Assembly (NCBI RefSeq): GCF_000413855.1
Contig: NZ_ATGG01000061.1
Span: 118,192-182,191 of the forward strand
Source of the DNA: Acinetobacter gyllenbergii CIP 110306 = MTCC 11365
GTDB taxonomy: Bacteria > Pseudomonadota > Gammaproteobacteria > Pseudomonadales > Moraxellaceae
Length of the DNA: 64,000 bases
Reading direction: 5' to 3'
Below are positions 24,112 to 33,108 of this stretch, in pieces; within the stretch, counting starts at the first letter, position 1, and every line of letters starts with the position of its first letter. A model generated the notes under the pieces. The model worked only from the letters and a program-made list of their open reading frames with translations, searched no databases and was not told the origin of the DNA. The position numbers and the translations under genes are program-made.

Positions 24112-25458
24112 TTAATTTTCCTTATTTATATTACAATTAATTCCTCGTGATCTATATTCAGCTTTAGACTTAGAGTTTTCAATCGAAATATTATTACATT
24201 CATTACTTACCCTACTAAAAATTTTATTTAGATGACGATCAAAAACTTCAAAATCATCCTCATGATTAAGATATGCTATATATACGACATTCTTTTTATC
24301 TAAGTCGAGCACACGCTCCTCAATGTATTTATATCTAGGCTCGACCAACCATGTCAAATCTTTGTTAGATAAAAATCCATATTTATTATTCTGCTTTAAA
24401 AAGATTATACCATTTGCACCCGAACCAATTAAAGAGAATTCAGTGTAATCATGAATATTATTTAAATCTATTATCCCCCCTTTTCTATTAACAGCCTTTA
24501 ATTCATCATTTATCTTAACCAAAGTATGAGGATTGTCTTGATAAAATGGAATAGCATCTTGAAAATACACAGAATTAATCAAGTTACCATTCAAATCAAT
24601 AAACATTTTTAATCCATCTTTTCTAGCAACCCCAATATCACTATTATAACTAAAATCAATATAGTCAAAATCCTTTAAGAATTTAACATTGTTATCAATA
24701 TCTATTAACCCCCTTTTTTCATCTTTCTTAACACCAATTTTATTAAACCCGCTACCGTAAAAATCCAACTTATCATATACAGGCGGAATTACAAAAATCC
24801 CTTTGGAATCAACAACACCATATTTAAAATTTTCTTGTACTATCGATAAATAATCTACTTTATTTGGCGAGAGGAAAAAGTTAGACATCGATGTAAATTT
24901 TGGAGGAACAACTTCCTTGCCTTCAGGATCAATAAAACCGAATTTCCCATCAAGTTCAATTCGAACATAATTATCATCCAGATAGTTAAATTTATATGAA
25001 TATTTTTTTATTTCCACCCCATTGATATCCATCAAACCGAACTTACCATTCAACTCAAATAAAACAAGGTTATTATCATTAACTTTAAGTGAATCATATT
25101 TTCCTTCAATCTTTACAGCACCAGACCCATCTAAAACACCAAACTTATCCTTAATTCTAAAAACCATAAAACCATTTTTATTGGGATTTGATATATAGTT
25201 ATATTTAAATGGAACAACAAAATTTTTATTCAATAAAACTGCATTTAAATTATTTTTCTCCACGACCACTTTATCTTTATCAACATACCTGACATTACTA
25301 TATTCAGGGTTTACAACCCACTCTCCCTTTAGATTAAGCAATCCACATTGATCTTTAGATAAGCAAAGTAAAAAATTATTTTCTGCTTCCTCAGCATAGC
25401 AATTCACCCCTAAAGAAGATAATAAAAAACTTAAAAATAAAAATTTTAAATTAAGCAT
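24112..25458 (-). CDS. Secreted WG-repeat protein
   Basis: The 448-residue protein has a signal peptide (residues 1 to about 22, ending CYA) and then at least eight WG-type beta repeats, seen as KFGVLDGSG, KFGLMDING, KFGFIDPEG, KYGVVDSKG, KRGLIDIDN and NKYGFLSNK. Such repeats probably form beta-propeller-like or scaffold structures, and no catalytic residues are visible. The gene is much more AT-rich than its neighbours and flanked by AT-rich spacers, which suggests horizontal acquisition. The function is unknown; the protein is probably exported to the periplasm. Confidence 0.8.
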   Translation of the reverse strand: MLNLKFLFLSFLLSSLGVNCYAEEAENNFLLCLSKDQCGLLNLKGEWVVNPEYSNVRYVDKDKVVVEKNNLNAVLLNKNFVVPFKYNYISNPNKNGFMVFRIKDKFGVLDGSGAVKIEGKYDSLKVNDNNLVLFELNGKFGLMDINGVEIKKYSYKFNYLDDNYVRIELDGKFGFIDPEGKEVVPPKFTSMSNFFLSPNKVDYLSIVQENFKYGVVDSKGIFVIPPVYDKLDFYGSGFNKIGVKKDEKRGLIDIDNNVKFLKDFDYIDFSYNSDIGVARKDGLKMFIDLNGNLINSVYFQDAIPFYQDNPHTLVKINDELKAVNRKGGIIDLNNIHDYTEFSLIGSGANGIIFLKQNNKYGFLSNKDLTWLVEPRYKYIEERVLDLDKKNVVYIAYLNHEDDFEVFDRHLNKIFSRVSNECNNISIENSKSKAEYRSRGINCNINKEN

Positions 25459-25571
25459 AAGACACCCTTAGACCCAGTCTACAAACACTATTTTAGCTAA
25501 AGTTATTTTCCAGAAGTGACTAGATTCTTTATTGAAAACAATAAATTAAATGCATCAATATCCACAAAAAT

Positions 25572-26354
25572 TTACCGCCCCTTAAACTGCGGTGGACGTT
25601 TTTCTAACATGGCTCGAACGCCTTCTTGAGCATCTTCAGATACAAACAGCGGCATTAAATAATTGTTCATTTTTTCAAATGCAACTGTTTGCCCTTCCAC
25701 AACTGCATCAGTTGCAGATGCCAATAAAGCTTGCACTGCCAACGGTGCGGCACTACAAATCTCTTTGGCAATTTCCAAGGCACGTTCAAGTTGCTGCCCT
25801 GACACCACCACCTCCGAGACGAGATTCAGCTCATATGCCGTTTTGCTATTAAAGGTCTTCCCCGTCAATAAATAAGGCATTGCTTTTTGCCAACCAGCAG
25901 CTTGTACAAAGCGCACTGTTGCACCACCAAATGGCATGATGCCGCGTAATACTTCCAACTGACCAAATACTGTATTTTCGCTGGCAATCACCACATCGGC
26001 ATTCAGCATTAACTCTACCCCAGCGGTATAGCAGATCCCTTGTACAGCCACCACCACCGGTTTAGTCCGATGTCGACCGCCTGTTCCCCACGGATTCACT
26101 TGATCCGCTGCAAAATTAAAAATGCCTTGTGAAATTTTAGACTGTAATTCAACCAAATCTAAACCCGCAGTAAAATGATCACCATGCGCAAATATCACAG
26201 CACAGCGTAATTCAGCATTGTTTTCATATTCGGTTAAAGCAAGGGATAAATCCTGAATCATATGACTATCAAAGGCATTACGCTTTGCGACTCGATCCAA
26301 GCCAATCAACATGATGTGATCAATAATTTCGCGGCTTACTTGACCTAAGCTCAT
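25572..26354 (-). CDS. Enoyl-CoA hydratase/isomerase family protein
   Basis: The 260-residue crotonase-fold protein has the oxyanion-hole segments CAVIFAHGDHFTAGLDL and GICYTAGVELMLNADVVIAS and ends with ALLEKRPPQFKGR, typical of crotonase-family enoyl-CoA hydratases. The second expected acidic catalytic residue region is EVLRGIMPFGGATVRF. It is cytoplasmic and acts on a fatty or aromatic acyl-CoA. The exact substrate cannot be given from the sequence. Confidence 0.85.
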   Translation of the reverse strand: MSLGQVSREIIDHIMLIGLDRVAKRNAFDSHMIQDLSLALTEYENNAELRCAVIFAHGDHFTAGLDLVELQSKISQGIFNFAADQVNPWGTGGRHRTKPVVVAVQGICYTAGVELMLNADVVIASENTVFGQLEVLRGIMPFGGATVRFVQAAGWQKAMPYLLTGKTFNSKTAYELNLVSEVVVSGQQLERALEIAKEICSAAPLAVQALLASATDAVVEGQTVAFEKMNNYLMPLFVSEDAQEGVRAMLEKRPPQFKGR

Positions 26355-26518
26355 TTTATATTCCTCATTGTTAAAATAATGGCATTGAGATCAAACTAGA
26401 GCATCGCTTAAAAATGATCAAGCGGCATCTTGTAGTGCTTTTCTGCTGAGTAAGACTCTCCCTTCCCTCTGAATACGTGCTACCTTATTCTGGTTTATTT
26501 TTATTTTTAGATTCATTT

Positions 26519-27769
26519 ATGACTGTGCGTTTTTTTCATACGTCTGACTGGCATTTGGGGCAGTTTTTTTATAATCATTCCCGCCACTACGAACATGAAC
26601 AATTTCTGGCATGGTTACTTGAGCAAATCAAAGCAAAACAACCGCATGCCTTATTGATTGCAGGCGATATTTTTGATGTGATCAACCCCAGCTCACAGGC
26701 ACAAAAACAACTGTATCAATTCCTTGCCGATGCACATGAGCTTGCCCCACAGATGCAAACCTTGATGATTGCAGGCAATCACGACTCAGGTTATCGGATT
26801 GAACAAGTAGAGCCATTATTAGAAAAATATAATGCCAAAACCGTTGGGGTGATTCGTTGGAATCAAGATAAAAGCCTCGATTTAGAACGTTTAATTTTGC
26901 CGATTTATGATCAACAAAAACAGATTGTGGCGTGGTGTATTGCCCTGCCATTTCTACGTTCAGCTGAAATTACAGGCTTTAATGAACACACTACCAATAG
27001 CCAAAATGCGATTGCTTATCTACACCAACAGTTAATCGAAGAAGCCAAGCGCCGTAAAACTGATGATCAAGCCTTAATTCTAATGTCACATGCGCATATG
27101 CAAGGTGGTGAAACGTCTGATTCAGAACGACCGATTATTATTGGCAATGAAGAAGCACTGTCTACGGCGCTGTTCGATGACAGCATTGATTATGTGGCGC
27201 TGGGTCATTTGCATAAACCACAAAAAGTACAGCATCCACATATTCGTTATAGCGGTTCACCTATTCCACTCTCATTTAGTGAAATCAACTATAAACATCA
27301 AGTGGTTGAAGTCAGCATTGATCCTAAAAAAAATGAAGACGCGTTTAGCTTTGAAGCGTTGCCAATACCCCGAAGTATTCAACTGCATAAAATTAAAGAT
27401 GAACTCAGTGTAGTTATGCAACGTCTGCGCAATCTACCAAATGAACCGATCGAAAATATCGAGCACCGTGAATATGTCGATATCGAATATCACACCACGA
27501 CGCCCCCACAACCCAATTTACGACAACAATTTGAAGAGGCCTTGCCCAAAGATCGTTATCGACTGGTGCGCATTTCCAGACAATATCTCTCCAATGAAAG
27601 CAATGCAGAGTGCAAGCAAAGTATTAGTTTAGAACCACCGACACCCGAAAAACTATTTCAGCAAATTTGGGAGAAAAAAGGCTATCACGCCGATGATGAA
27701 GTCACTCAAGACTTTATGAGTTTGGTCGCAGAAGCACAAAAGCAACTTGAAGATGATCAGACTGTTTAA
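26519..27769 (+). CDS. sbcD: Exonuclease subunit SbcD
   Basis: The calcineurin-like phosphoesterase of the SbcCD nuclease, 416 residues. The metal-binding motifs are HTSDWHLGQ, GDIFD, GNHDSG and the later SHAHMQGG and GHLHKPQ. With SbcC it opens hairpins and processes DNA ends from palindromes and blocked breaks. I placed the start at 26519 because MTVRFFHTSDWHLG is the family N-terminus; an upstream in-frame ATG at 26477 adds 14 hydrophobic residues that are not expected. sbcC starts 9 bases after the stop. Confidence 0.95.
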   Translation: MTVRFFHTSDWHLGQFFYNHSRHYEHEQFLAWLLEQIKAKQPHALLIAGDIFDVINPSSQAQKQLYQFLADAHELAPQMQTLMIAGNHDSGYRIEQVEPLLEKYNAKTVGVIRWNQDKSLDLERLILPIYDQQKQIVAWCIALPFLRSAEITGFNEHTTNSQNAIAYLHQQLIEEAKRRKTDDQALILMSHAHMQGGETSDSERPIIIGNEEALSTALFDDSIDYVALGHLHKPQKVQHPHIRYSGSPIPLSFSEINYKHQVVEVSIDPKKNEDAFSFEALPIPRSIQLHKIKDELSVVMQRLRNLPNEPIENIEHREYVDIEYHTTTPPQPNLRQQFEEALPKDRYRLVRISRQYLSNESNAECKQSISLEPPTPEKLFQQIWEKKGYHADDEVTQDFMSLVAEAQKQLEDDQTV

Positions 27770-27778
27770 GGACCTGCC

Positions 27779-30700
27779 ATGAAAATTTTATCAATTCGAC
27801 TGAAAAATTTGGCATCTCTGGCAGATGAGCATTTTATTGATTTTGAAACTGAGCCTTTGGCCAGTGCTGGACTAATTGCCATTGTTGGAAAAACCGGCGC
27901 AGGTAAATCCACCATTTTAGATGCCATGTGTCTGGCCTTATTTAATAAAATTCCCCGTCTCAAAGAAAGTGATGGCAAACTGTTAGATGTCGATGGTTCT
28001 GAACTGCTGACCAACTCCCCTTTAACGGTTCTACGTCGCGGCACAGGCCATGGTTTTGCCGAACTGTGTTTTGTGGCGCAAGACCAGAAACATTACCTCG
28101 CACGTTGGGAAATTAAACGTGCCCGTGAAAATGCCAGTGGCAAACTACAAAGTGTACAACGTTCACTCAAATGTCTGACCGATGGCGTGGTGATTGCAGA
28201 TAAAACCAAAGCGGTTGAAGCGCATATTCAACAGATTACCCAACTCAGTTTTGAGCAATTTACTCGTGCGGTACTGTTGGCGCAGTCCGAAGTGACCGCA
28301 TTTTTAAAGGCACGCGATAATGAACGTGGAGAATTACTTGAATATCTGACCAACTCCAGTATTTTTGCCAAAATTGGACAACTGGCTTTTGAAAAGACCC
28401 GTGAAATCAGTAACCAGCGCAAGCAACTCGAAAATGTGCTCGGTCATATCGAAATTCGCTCAGATGAAGAAATAGCTGAATTACAGGCTCAATTCCAGCA
28501 GGTACAGCGACAGGTTCAGCAGTTGGAAGCCGACAAAGTTCAGCTCAATCAACAGCAACAATGGTTTGAACAGCGACAGAAACTTCAAACTGAAATCACA
28601 CTGAAACAGCAACAGCATGACATTCAAATTCAAGCACATCAGGCTTTAGCAGCAGATCGCAGTCGGCTCAGCCAACTCGAAACCTTCTCAGGCATTCGTC
28701 CTGTTGTGTTCCAACAGCAACAACTGGAAAAAGCACTGCAACAGCTTGAACCGCAGATTCAACACAAGCAGCAGCGATTTACAGCTGTAAGCACCCAATT
28801 TGAGCAAGAAAAAGCAGCTTATACGCAGGCTGAAACGGCCTTACAGCAATTTCAAAGCTTTGAACAAAACCATCAGCATGAACTCACTCAAGTGCGTAAA
28901 TATGTACAGGAACGTGAATATATTGCTGATGAATATAAGAAAACCAAAGTCCGCTTAAACCAAAACGAAGCGCAACAGCAACCATTGCTTGAGCAACAGC
29001 AGCAATTTGAACAAAGTCGCCACAGCCTATCTATACAACAACAAAGTTGCTCTGAACAGCTGCAACAGAGCGCACAATTCTCCGCTTTAGATAAAGGCTT
29101 GAATGCACATCTGCAGCAGCTACAGCAATTTATTCAGCAATACCAAAAAGTCGAACAGAATTTAGGTTCGATTCAACACGCACAGTCCAAGCTTGAACAA
29201 GATCAGATCGTGTTGAATGAGCTCATTCAAAAATTTGGTCCACCACAACAGATTGAAAACCAACTTGAGCAGAAACAAAAACTCAGAGAGCAACAACAGG
29301 CTCGACTGAATCAACTGGATTTGATTCAACAAAAATTACAGCATTATTTTGAACTTAAAAAAGAACTTGATGAACTAAGTCATCAGCTCAGTAGCACACA
29401 GCTACAACACCAGCAGCTTGAACAACAACTACAAACCAGCCAAGGTGAATTCCAGTCTGCCAAAACTGAACGGGAAAAATTGCAGCAAATATTGCAACAA
29501 CAACGCTTATTGCATGCTGAAAATATCGAACATCTGCGTGCTGAACTCAAACACGGCGAAGCTTGTCTGGTCTGTGGCAGTACTGAACATCCCTATCGAG
29601 ATGATGCCAGTCAGCTCTCCAAAGCCTTGTATGAACTTCAACAACAGCAAGAGCAACAGGCCATTCAACAAGAACAACACTGCTTTCAGCATTGGCAAAA
29701 CACACAGCAGCAATTTACCCAGATTCGTACCGAACAGAACCAATTACAGTCTGCCCTGCAACAATCGGATGATAAATTCAAACTGCAACATCAGGAGTTA
29801 GTCAAACATGCAGCACAGTTCGACGTCCCCTTAGATTTAACTCAGCCGCATGTGGAAATGGCTAAAGCTCAACAGCAATGCATCAATGAGACAGCACAGT
29901 TCAAACAGCAAATCGAACTTGAGTTACAGCAATTGCATCAGGCCAATAAAGACCACTATCACCTGAATCAAACCATTCAAAATATCCGCTATCAACTGGA
30001 AAGCGTACAGCAGTCACAGCAACAGATTCAGCATATTATAGATTGCCTGAGTAGCGATGAACAAAACCTATGGCAGCAACAAACCTTAGCCTACGCACAA
30101 CAGCTCGCGCAGCGTTTGCAACAACGTGCCCAACAGCTTGAACAAGCTGAAACACTCAGCAAACAACAAGACCAACTCGAACAGCAACTAAATTTATTAA
30201 AGTCCAATTTAGTTGGTTTACTGACTCAACATACCGAGTTTAACCAACAACTCAAAGACATCGAGATTAAAGGCAAACACAATACCGAGTCAGCACATCA
30301 ATTGATTGTGGCGATGACAGGTTTAACCGAACTTAAAGCCAATGAATGGTTAAATCAGCATGATCAACAGCGTCAGCAACTCCAAAATCAATATCAGCAG
30401 ATCAAGCAAGGTTTTGAACAGGCTCGTCAAAGCTTTGAACAGCAAAAAAATGAACTGCAACAGCTCAAGGCTCAACAACAGCAGCAGCAAGCTAGCCTTG
30501 CCCAATCCAAAACCGAAACTCGAACATGGCTCAGCCAGCATCCTGAGTTTGAAGAACATCTATTCGCAGATTTACTTGCCATTCGTGCTGAGCAAGAACA
30601 GCAGATTCGAACATCACTACACAATGCAGAGCGCTCACTTAATGAAGCCGCCTCCGCACTAAAAACACTGCAACAGCAATTAGATACTCATCAGCAACAA

Positions 30701-31375
30701 CAGCCGCCAATTGAACAGACACAGTTGCTTGAGCACATCCATCTCAATCATGAGAACTTACAACAGCAAGCTGAACAACGCGATCAGTTCAAACTAAAAT
30801 TGGAACTCCATCAACAAAATGTTGCCAAGCAAAAACAATTTGCAGATCAAATCCAGCAGATTCAGCAACAGGAACATCGCTGGAATAAAATTTCCAGTTT
30901 GATTGGTGATTCTAAAGGTAAAGATTTCCGTGATTTGGCCCAGCAATATAATTTGGATATTCTGCTTGAATATGCCAATCAACAACTCAGCATGTTGTCA
31001 CAGCGTTATACCTTAAAACGTTTAGAGAACTCCCTCAGTCTTGCCATTATTGACCATGATATGGATGGAGAAACCCGTTCAGTGGCTTCACTGTCTGGTG
31101 GTGAGTCTTTCCTGACTGCCCTTGCGATTTCCTTGGCAATTGCCAATATGGCTTCAGGTTCTATGAAAATCGAATCACTGTTTATTGATGAAGGCTTTGG
31201 GACGCTGGATGCCTCCTCTTTACATATGGTGATGAATGCCTTAGATCAGCTGCAAAGTCAGGGTCGTAAAGTGGTGTTAATTTCACACATTCAGGAAATG
31301 CATGAGCGTATTCCTGTACAAATTCAAGTACAACCGATTGGGCCAGGTTCGAGTCGGATTGAAGTGATCGGATAA
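27779..31375 (+). CDS. sbcC: Exonuclease subunit SbcC (SMC-like ATPase)
   Basis: This 1198-residue ATPase is the partner of SbcD. The Walker A motif is GKTGAGKST (residues 37-45). The ABC signature is LSGGESFLTALA and Walker B with its D-loop is SLFIDEGFGTLD near the C-terminus. Two very long coiled coils flank the zinc-hook motif CLVCGS (C596 and C599). The coiled coils are unusually rich in glutamine, with many QQQ and QQLEQQ runs, encoded mostly by a mix of CAA and CAG. This is longer than E. coli SbcC (1048). No frameshift is seen. Confidence 0.95.
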   Translation: MKILSIRLKNLASLADEHFIDFETEPLASAGLIAIVGKTGAGKSTILDAMCLALFNKIPRLKESDGKLLDVDGSELLTNSPLTVLRRGTGHGFAELCFVAQDQKHYLARWEIKRARENASGKLQSVQRSLKCLTDGVVIADKTKAVEAHIQQITQLSFEQFTRAVLLAQSEVTAFLKARDNERGELLEYLTNSSIFAKIGQLAFEKTREISNQRKQLENVLGHIEIRSDEEIAELQAQFQQVQRQVQQLEADKVQLNQQQQWFEQRQKLQTEITLKQQQHDIQIQAHQALAADRSRLSQLETFSGIRPVVFQQQQLEKALQQLEPQIQHKQQRFTAVSTQFEQEKAAYTQAETALQQFQSFEQNHQHELTQVRKYVQEREYIADEYKKTKVRLNQNEAQQQPLLEQQQQFEQSRHSLSIQQQSCSEQLQQSAQFSALDKGLNAHLQQLQQFIQQYQKVEQNLGSIQHAQSKLEQDQIVLNELIQKFGPPQQIENQLEQKQKLREQQQARLNQLDLIQQKLQHYFELKKELDELSHQLSSTQLQHQQLEQQLQTSQGEFQSAKTEREKLQQILQQQRLLHAENIEHLRAELKHGEACLVCGSTEHPYRDDASQLSKALYELQQQQEQQAIQQEQHCFQHWQNTQQQFTQIRTEQNQLQSALQQSDDKFKLQHQELVKHAAQFDVPLDLTQPHVEMAKAQQQCINETAQFKQQIELELQQLHQANKDHYHLNQTIQNIRYQLESVQQSQQQIQHIIDCLSSDEQNLWQQQTLAYAQQLAQRLQQRAQQLEQAETLSKQQDQLEQQLNLLKSNLVGLLTQHTEFNQQLKDIEIKGKHNTESAHQLIVAMTGLTELKANEWLNQHDQQRQQLQNQYQQIKQGFEQARQSFEQQKNELQQLKAQQQQQQASLAQSKTETRTWLSQHPEFEEHLFADLLAIRAEQEQQIRTSLHNAERSLNEAASALKTLQQQLDTHQQQQPPIEQTQLLEHIHLNHENLQQQAEQRDQFKLKLELHQQNVAKQKQFADQIQQIQQQEHRWNKISSLIGDSKGKDFRDLAQQYNLDILLEYANQQLSMLSQRYTLKRLENSLSLAIIDHDMDGETRSVASLSGGESFLTALAISLAIANMASGSMKIESLFIDEGFGTLDASSLHMVMNALDQLQSQGRKVVLISHIQEMHERIPVQIQVQPIGPGSSRIEVIG

Positions 31376-31402
31376 ATATAATTATGCTTATGGAAATAAA
31401 AA

Positions 31403-31675
31403 ATGGAACAAAATGATCTCTTTCAACTTATACCAATATTCAAACGTATTTCCGATCAGCAACTTGCGGAATACGTTTGTATATATAACTTAGACACAAA
31501 ACAATATGCTGTTCTATGCACTAATTTTTATAATTCTACTTCTTCAAATGATGATCATGCTTATTTTAAAAAACTAATCATTGAGTTATTACTTGAGGAA
31601 TCGCCTCTGTCTCGTTGTAAATGGTTTTCTTCGATTGAACAAGCAATTAATCAACACGATTTAGAATTTAGTTAG
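31403..31675 (+). CDS. Hypothetical protein, 90 residues
   Basis: A small acidic protein of 90 residues with no membrane segment or signal peptide, preceded by GGAAA about 6 bases before the ATG. It contains IYNLDTKQYAVLCTNFYNST and ends with a Ser/Glu-rich stretch. I do not recognise its family. It starts 27 bases after sbcC on the same strand and is more AT-rich than sbcC, so it may be an accessory gene read through from the sbcDC operon. Confidence 0.55.
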   Translation: MEQNDLFQLIPIFKRISDQQLAEYVCIYNLDTKQYAVLCTNFYNSTSSNDDHAYFKKLIIELLLEESPLSRCKWFSSIEQAINQHDLEFS

Positions 31676-31746
31676 TTACACTTTCTGATTGAACTCATGT
31701 ATGAGCAAATTCTATCATGATTAAATAATCACCACGCTTAAATCAC

Positions 31747-32415
31747 ATGAATCAGAAAAAAGCGGTTATTTTCGACCTCGATCAAACCTTACTTGATCGG
31801 ACGGCGTCATTAATCAAATTCCTCACTTGGCAGGTTAATTTCTTTCAATTGGTTGCTGCCAATGATAGAGAGCGATTTATCCAACGCTTTCTTGAATTAG
31901 ATGATAATGGCAAAGTTTGGAAAGATCGTGTTTATGGGAATCTGATTCAAGAATTTTTAATTCAACATCATTCTAAAGAAATTCTTTTAACCAGTTATAT
32001 CAATGATTTTAATAAATTTTCATGCTGCTTTGAACATGTAGAAAACGCCATCATCCAATTAAAACAACAAGGCTATTTAATTGGATTAATCTCTAATGGC
32101 AGAACACCCTTTCAAGAACATAATTTTTATGCGCTAGGTCTGACTGAATTCTTTTCGAGCATCATTGTTTCCGAGGCAGTCGGACTGAGAAAACCAGATC
32201 CCGCAATTTTTCTATTATCTTGTCAGCAGCTTGGTGTTTGCCCACAAGATTGTATCTTTGTCGGAGATAATGAACTGGCAGACATACAAGGTGCGAAAGC
32301 TGTTGGGATGAAAAGCATTTTCTTTCACCCCAATCCAACAATTTCCTCAGCAATAGCCGATCAAAATCTTCATGATTTTAAAAACTTCGTCGACACATTA
32401 AAATACATAGAATAA
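31747..32415 (+). CDS. HAD-family hydrolase (HAD-IA, YjjG/phosphoglycolate phosphatase-like)
   Basis: The 222-residue protein has the HAD motifs in order: DLDQTLLDRT with the nucleophile D10 and acid D12, SNGRTP (motif II), LRKPDPAIF (motif III Lys) and VGDNELADIQGAKAVGM (motif IV). The helical cap after motif I places it in subclass I. It is a cytoplasmic phosphatase of unknown substrate. Its last codons (IADQNLHDFK) are partly repeated 650 bases downstream at 33004-33030, which suggests that the region after it was inserted or duplicated. Confidence 0.85.
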   Translation: MNQKKAVIFDLDQTLLDRTASLIKFLTWQVNFFQLVAANDRERFIQRFLELDDNGKVWKDRVYGNLIQEFLIQHHSKEILLTSYINDFNKFSCCFEHVENAIIQLKQQGYLIGLISNGRTPFQEHNFYALGLTEFFSSIIVSEAVGLRKPDPAIFLLSCQQLGVCPQDCIFVGDNELADIQGAKAVGMKSIFFHPNPTISSAIADQNLHDFKNFVDTLKYIE

Positions 32416-32433
32416 ATGGCTGCCATAAAATGA

Positions 32434-32553
32434 ATGACTTTAAAAATACAATATGCACCAAGCCTTTTAAAACTTCAGGTATCACCATTTGAGCAAGTTC
32501 GAAGTCATTTAAGGGATGAATTAGAAGTTAACCCATCCCAATTCGAAATTTAA
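32434..32553 (+). CDS. Possible small protein, 39 residues
   Basis: This open frame starts with ATG at 32434 and reads a protein-like sequence containing SPFEQVRSHLRDELEVNPSQFEI before TAA. The ribosome binding site is poor. Its stop overlaps the stop of the convergent gene at 32550. The composition (amphipathic, charged) is more protein-like than random AT-rich DNA, so it may be a small gene or the end of a decayed one. The family was not recognised. Confidence 0.3.
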   Translation: MTLKIQYAPSLLKLQVSPFEQVRSHLRDELEVNPSQFEI

Positions 32554-32945
32554 ATTTTGTCGTAGGCTGCTTTCATCTCAGCACAAACAGATTGGGTTTC
32601 GAGCACAGACTTTTGAAAGCCCTTTAAAGTATCATCAAATGTTGTATATTCTTTGGCAAACTCCTGATCAAACTGTTTTCTATATTTTTGATTATTATTA
32701 AACATCTTAACAATTTGGTTCTGATGTACACAGGCCCAATGTACTTCCATGACTTCATCTTCTTGCGAGCTAGCACCTCCCTCTTCAGCTAATTTTGCAA
32801 TTAAAAACATAAAGGTTTCTTTAAAATCCTGATAGCTTTTGTGCTCAGAAATAACTGCTTTTTCAATTTCAGGGGTTGGGGTTGCCTTGCTAGAAGTACA
32901 TATAACAACAATTAAAACAGTCAGTATGCATTTTGCGATATTCAT
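32550..32945 (-). CDS. Secreted hypothetical protein, 131 residues
   Basis: The protein has a signal peptide (residues 1 to about 21, a hydrophobic core ILTVLIVVI then SSKA) and a mature, mostly helical domain with two cysteines, in VHWACVHQNQ and TQSVCAEM, that could form a disulphide in the periplasm. AGGTATATAAATG gives a usable ribosome binding site. I do not recognise the family. It is the main content of the segment bounded by the two HAD-tail copies. Confidence 0.6.
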   Translation of the reverse strand: MNIAKCILTVLIVVICTSSKATPTPEIEKAVISEHKSYQDFKETFMFLIAKLAEEGGASSQEDEVMEVHWACVHQNQIVKMFNNNQKYRKQFDQEFAKEYTTFDDTLKGFQKSVLETQSVCAEMKAAYDKI

Positions 32946-33000
32946 TTATATACCTACATTTTAAATAACAGAGACTAGATTGCCTTCTATTCATTGATTA

Positions 33001-33060
33001 TTGGCTGATCAAAATCTATATGATTTTAAACGTCTTATAGAAATTCTTATTTCTTTAAGT
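33001..33060 (+). pseudogene. Duplicated tail fragment of a HAD hydrolase
   Basis: The frame from 33001 reads LADQNLYDFKRLIEILISLS, matching the last residues of the HAD protein at 31747-32415 (IADQNLHDFKNFVDTLK). At the base level 33004-33030 agrees with 32356-32382 in 24 of 27 positions. There is no upstream HAD domain here, so it is a leftover of a paralogue or of the original gene end. Beyond about 33060 the frame runs antisense into another gene and is meaningless. Confidence 0.6.
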
Positions 33061-33108
33061 AGGAACACCCCTTCAAAATCATTAATCTTGAAGGAATGTT
33101 GTCATTTC

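Noticed and set aside
26477..26518. Upstream ATG as the start of sbcD
   Set aside because: The added 14 residues are hydrophobic and absent from the family, whose N-terminus begins at the ATG at 26519.
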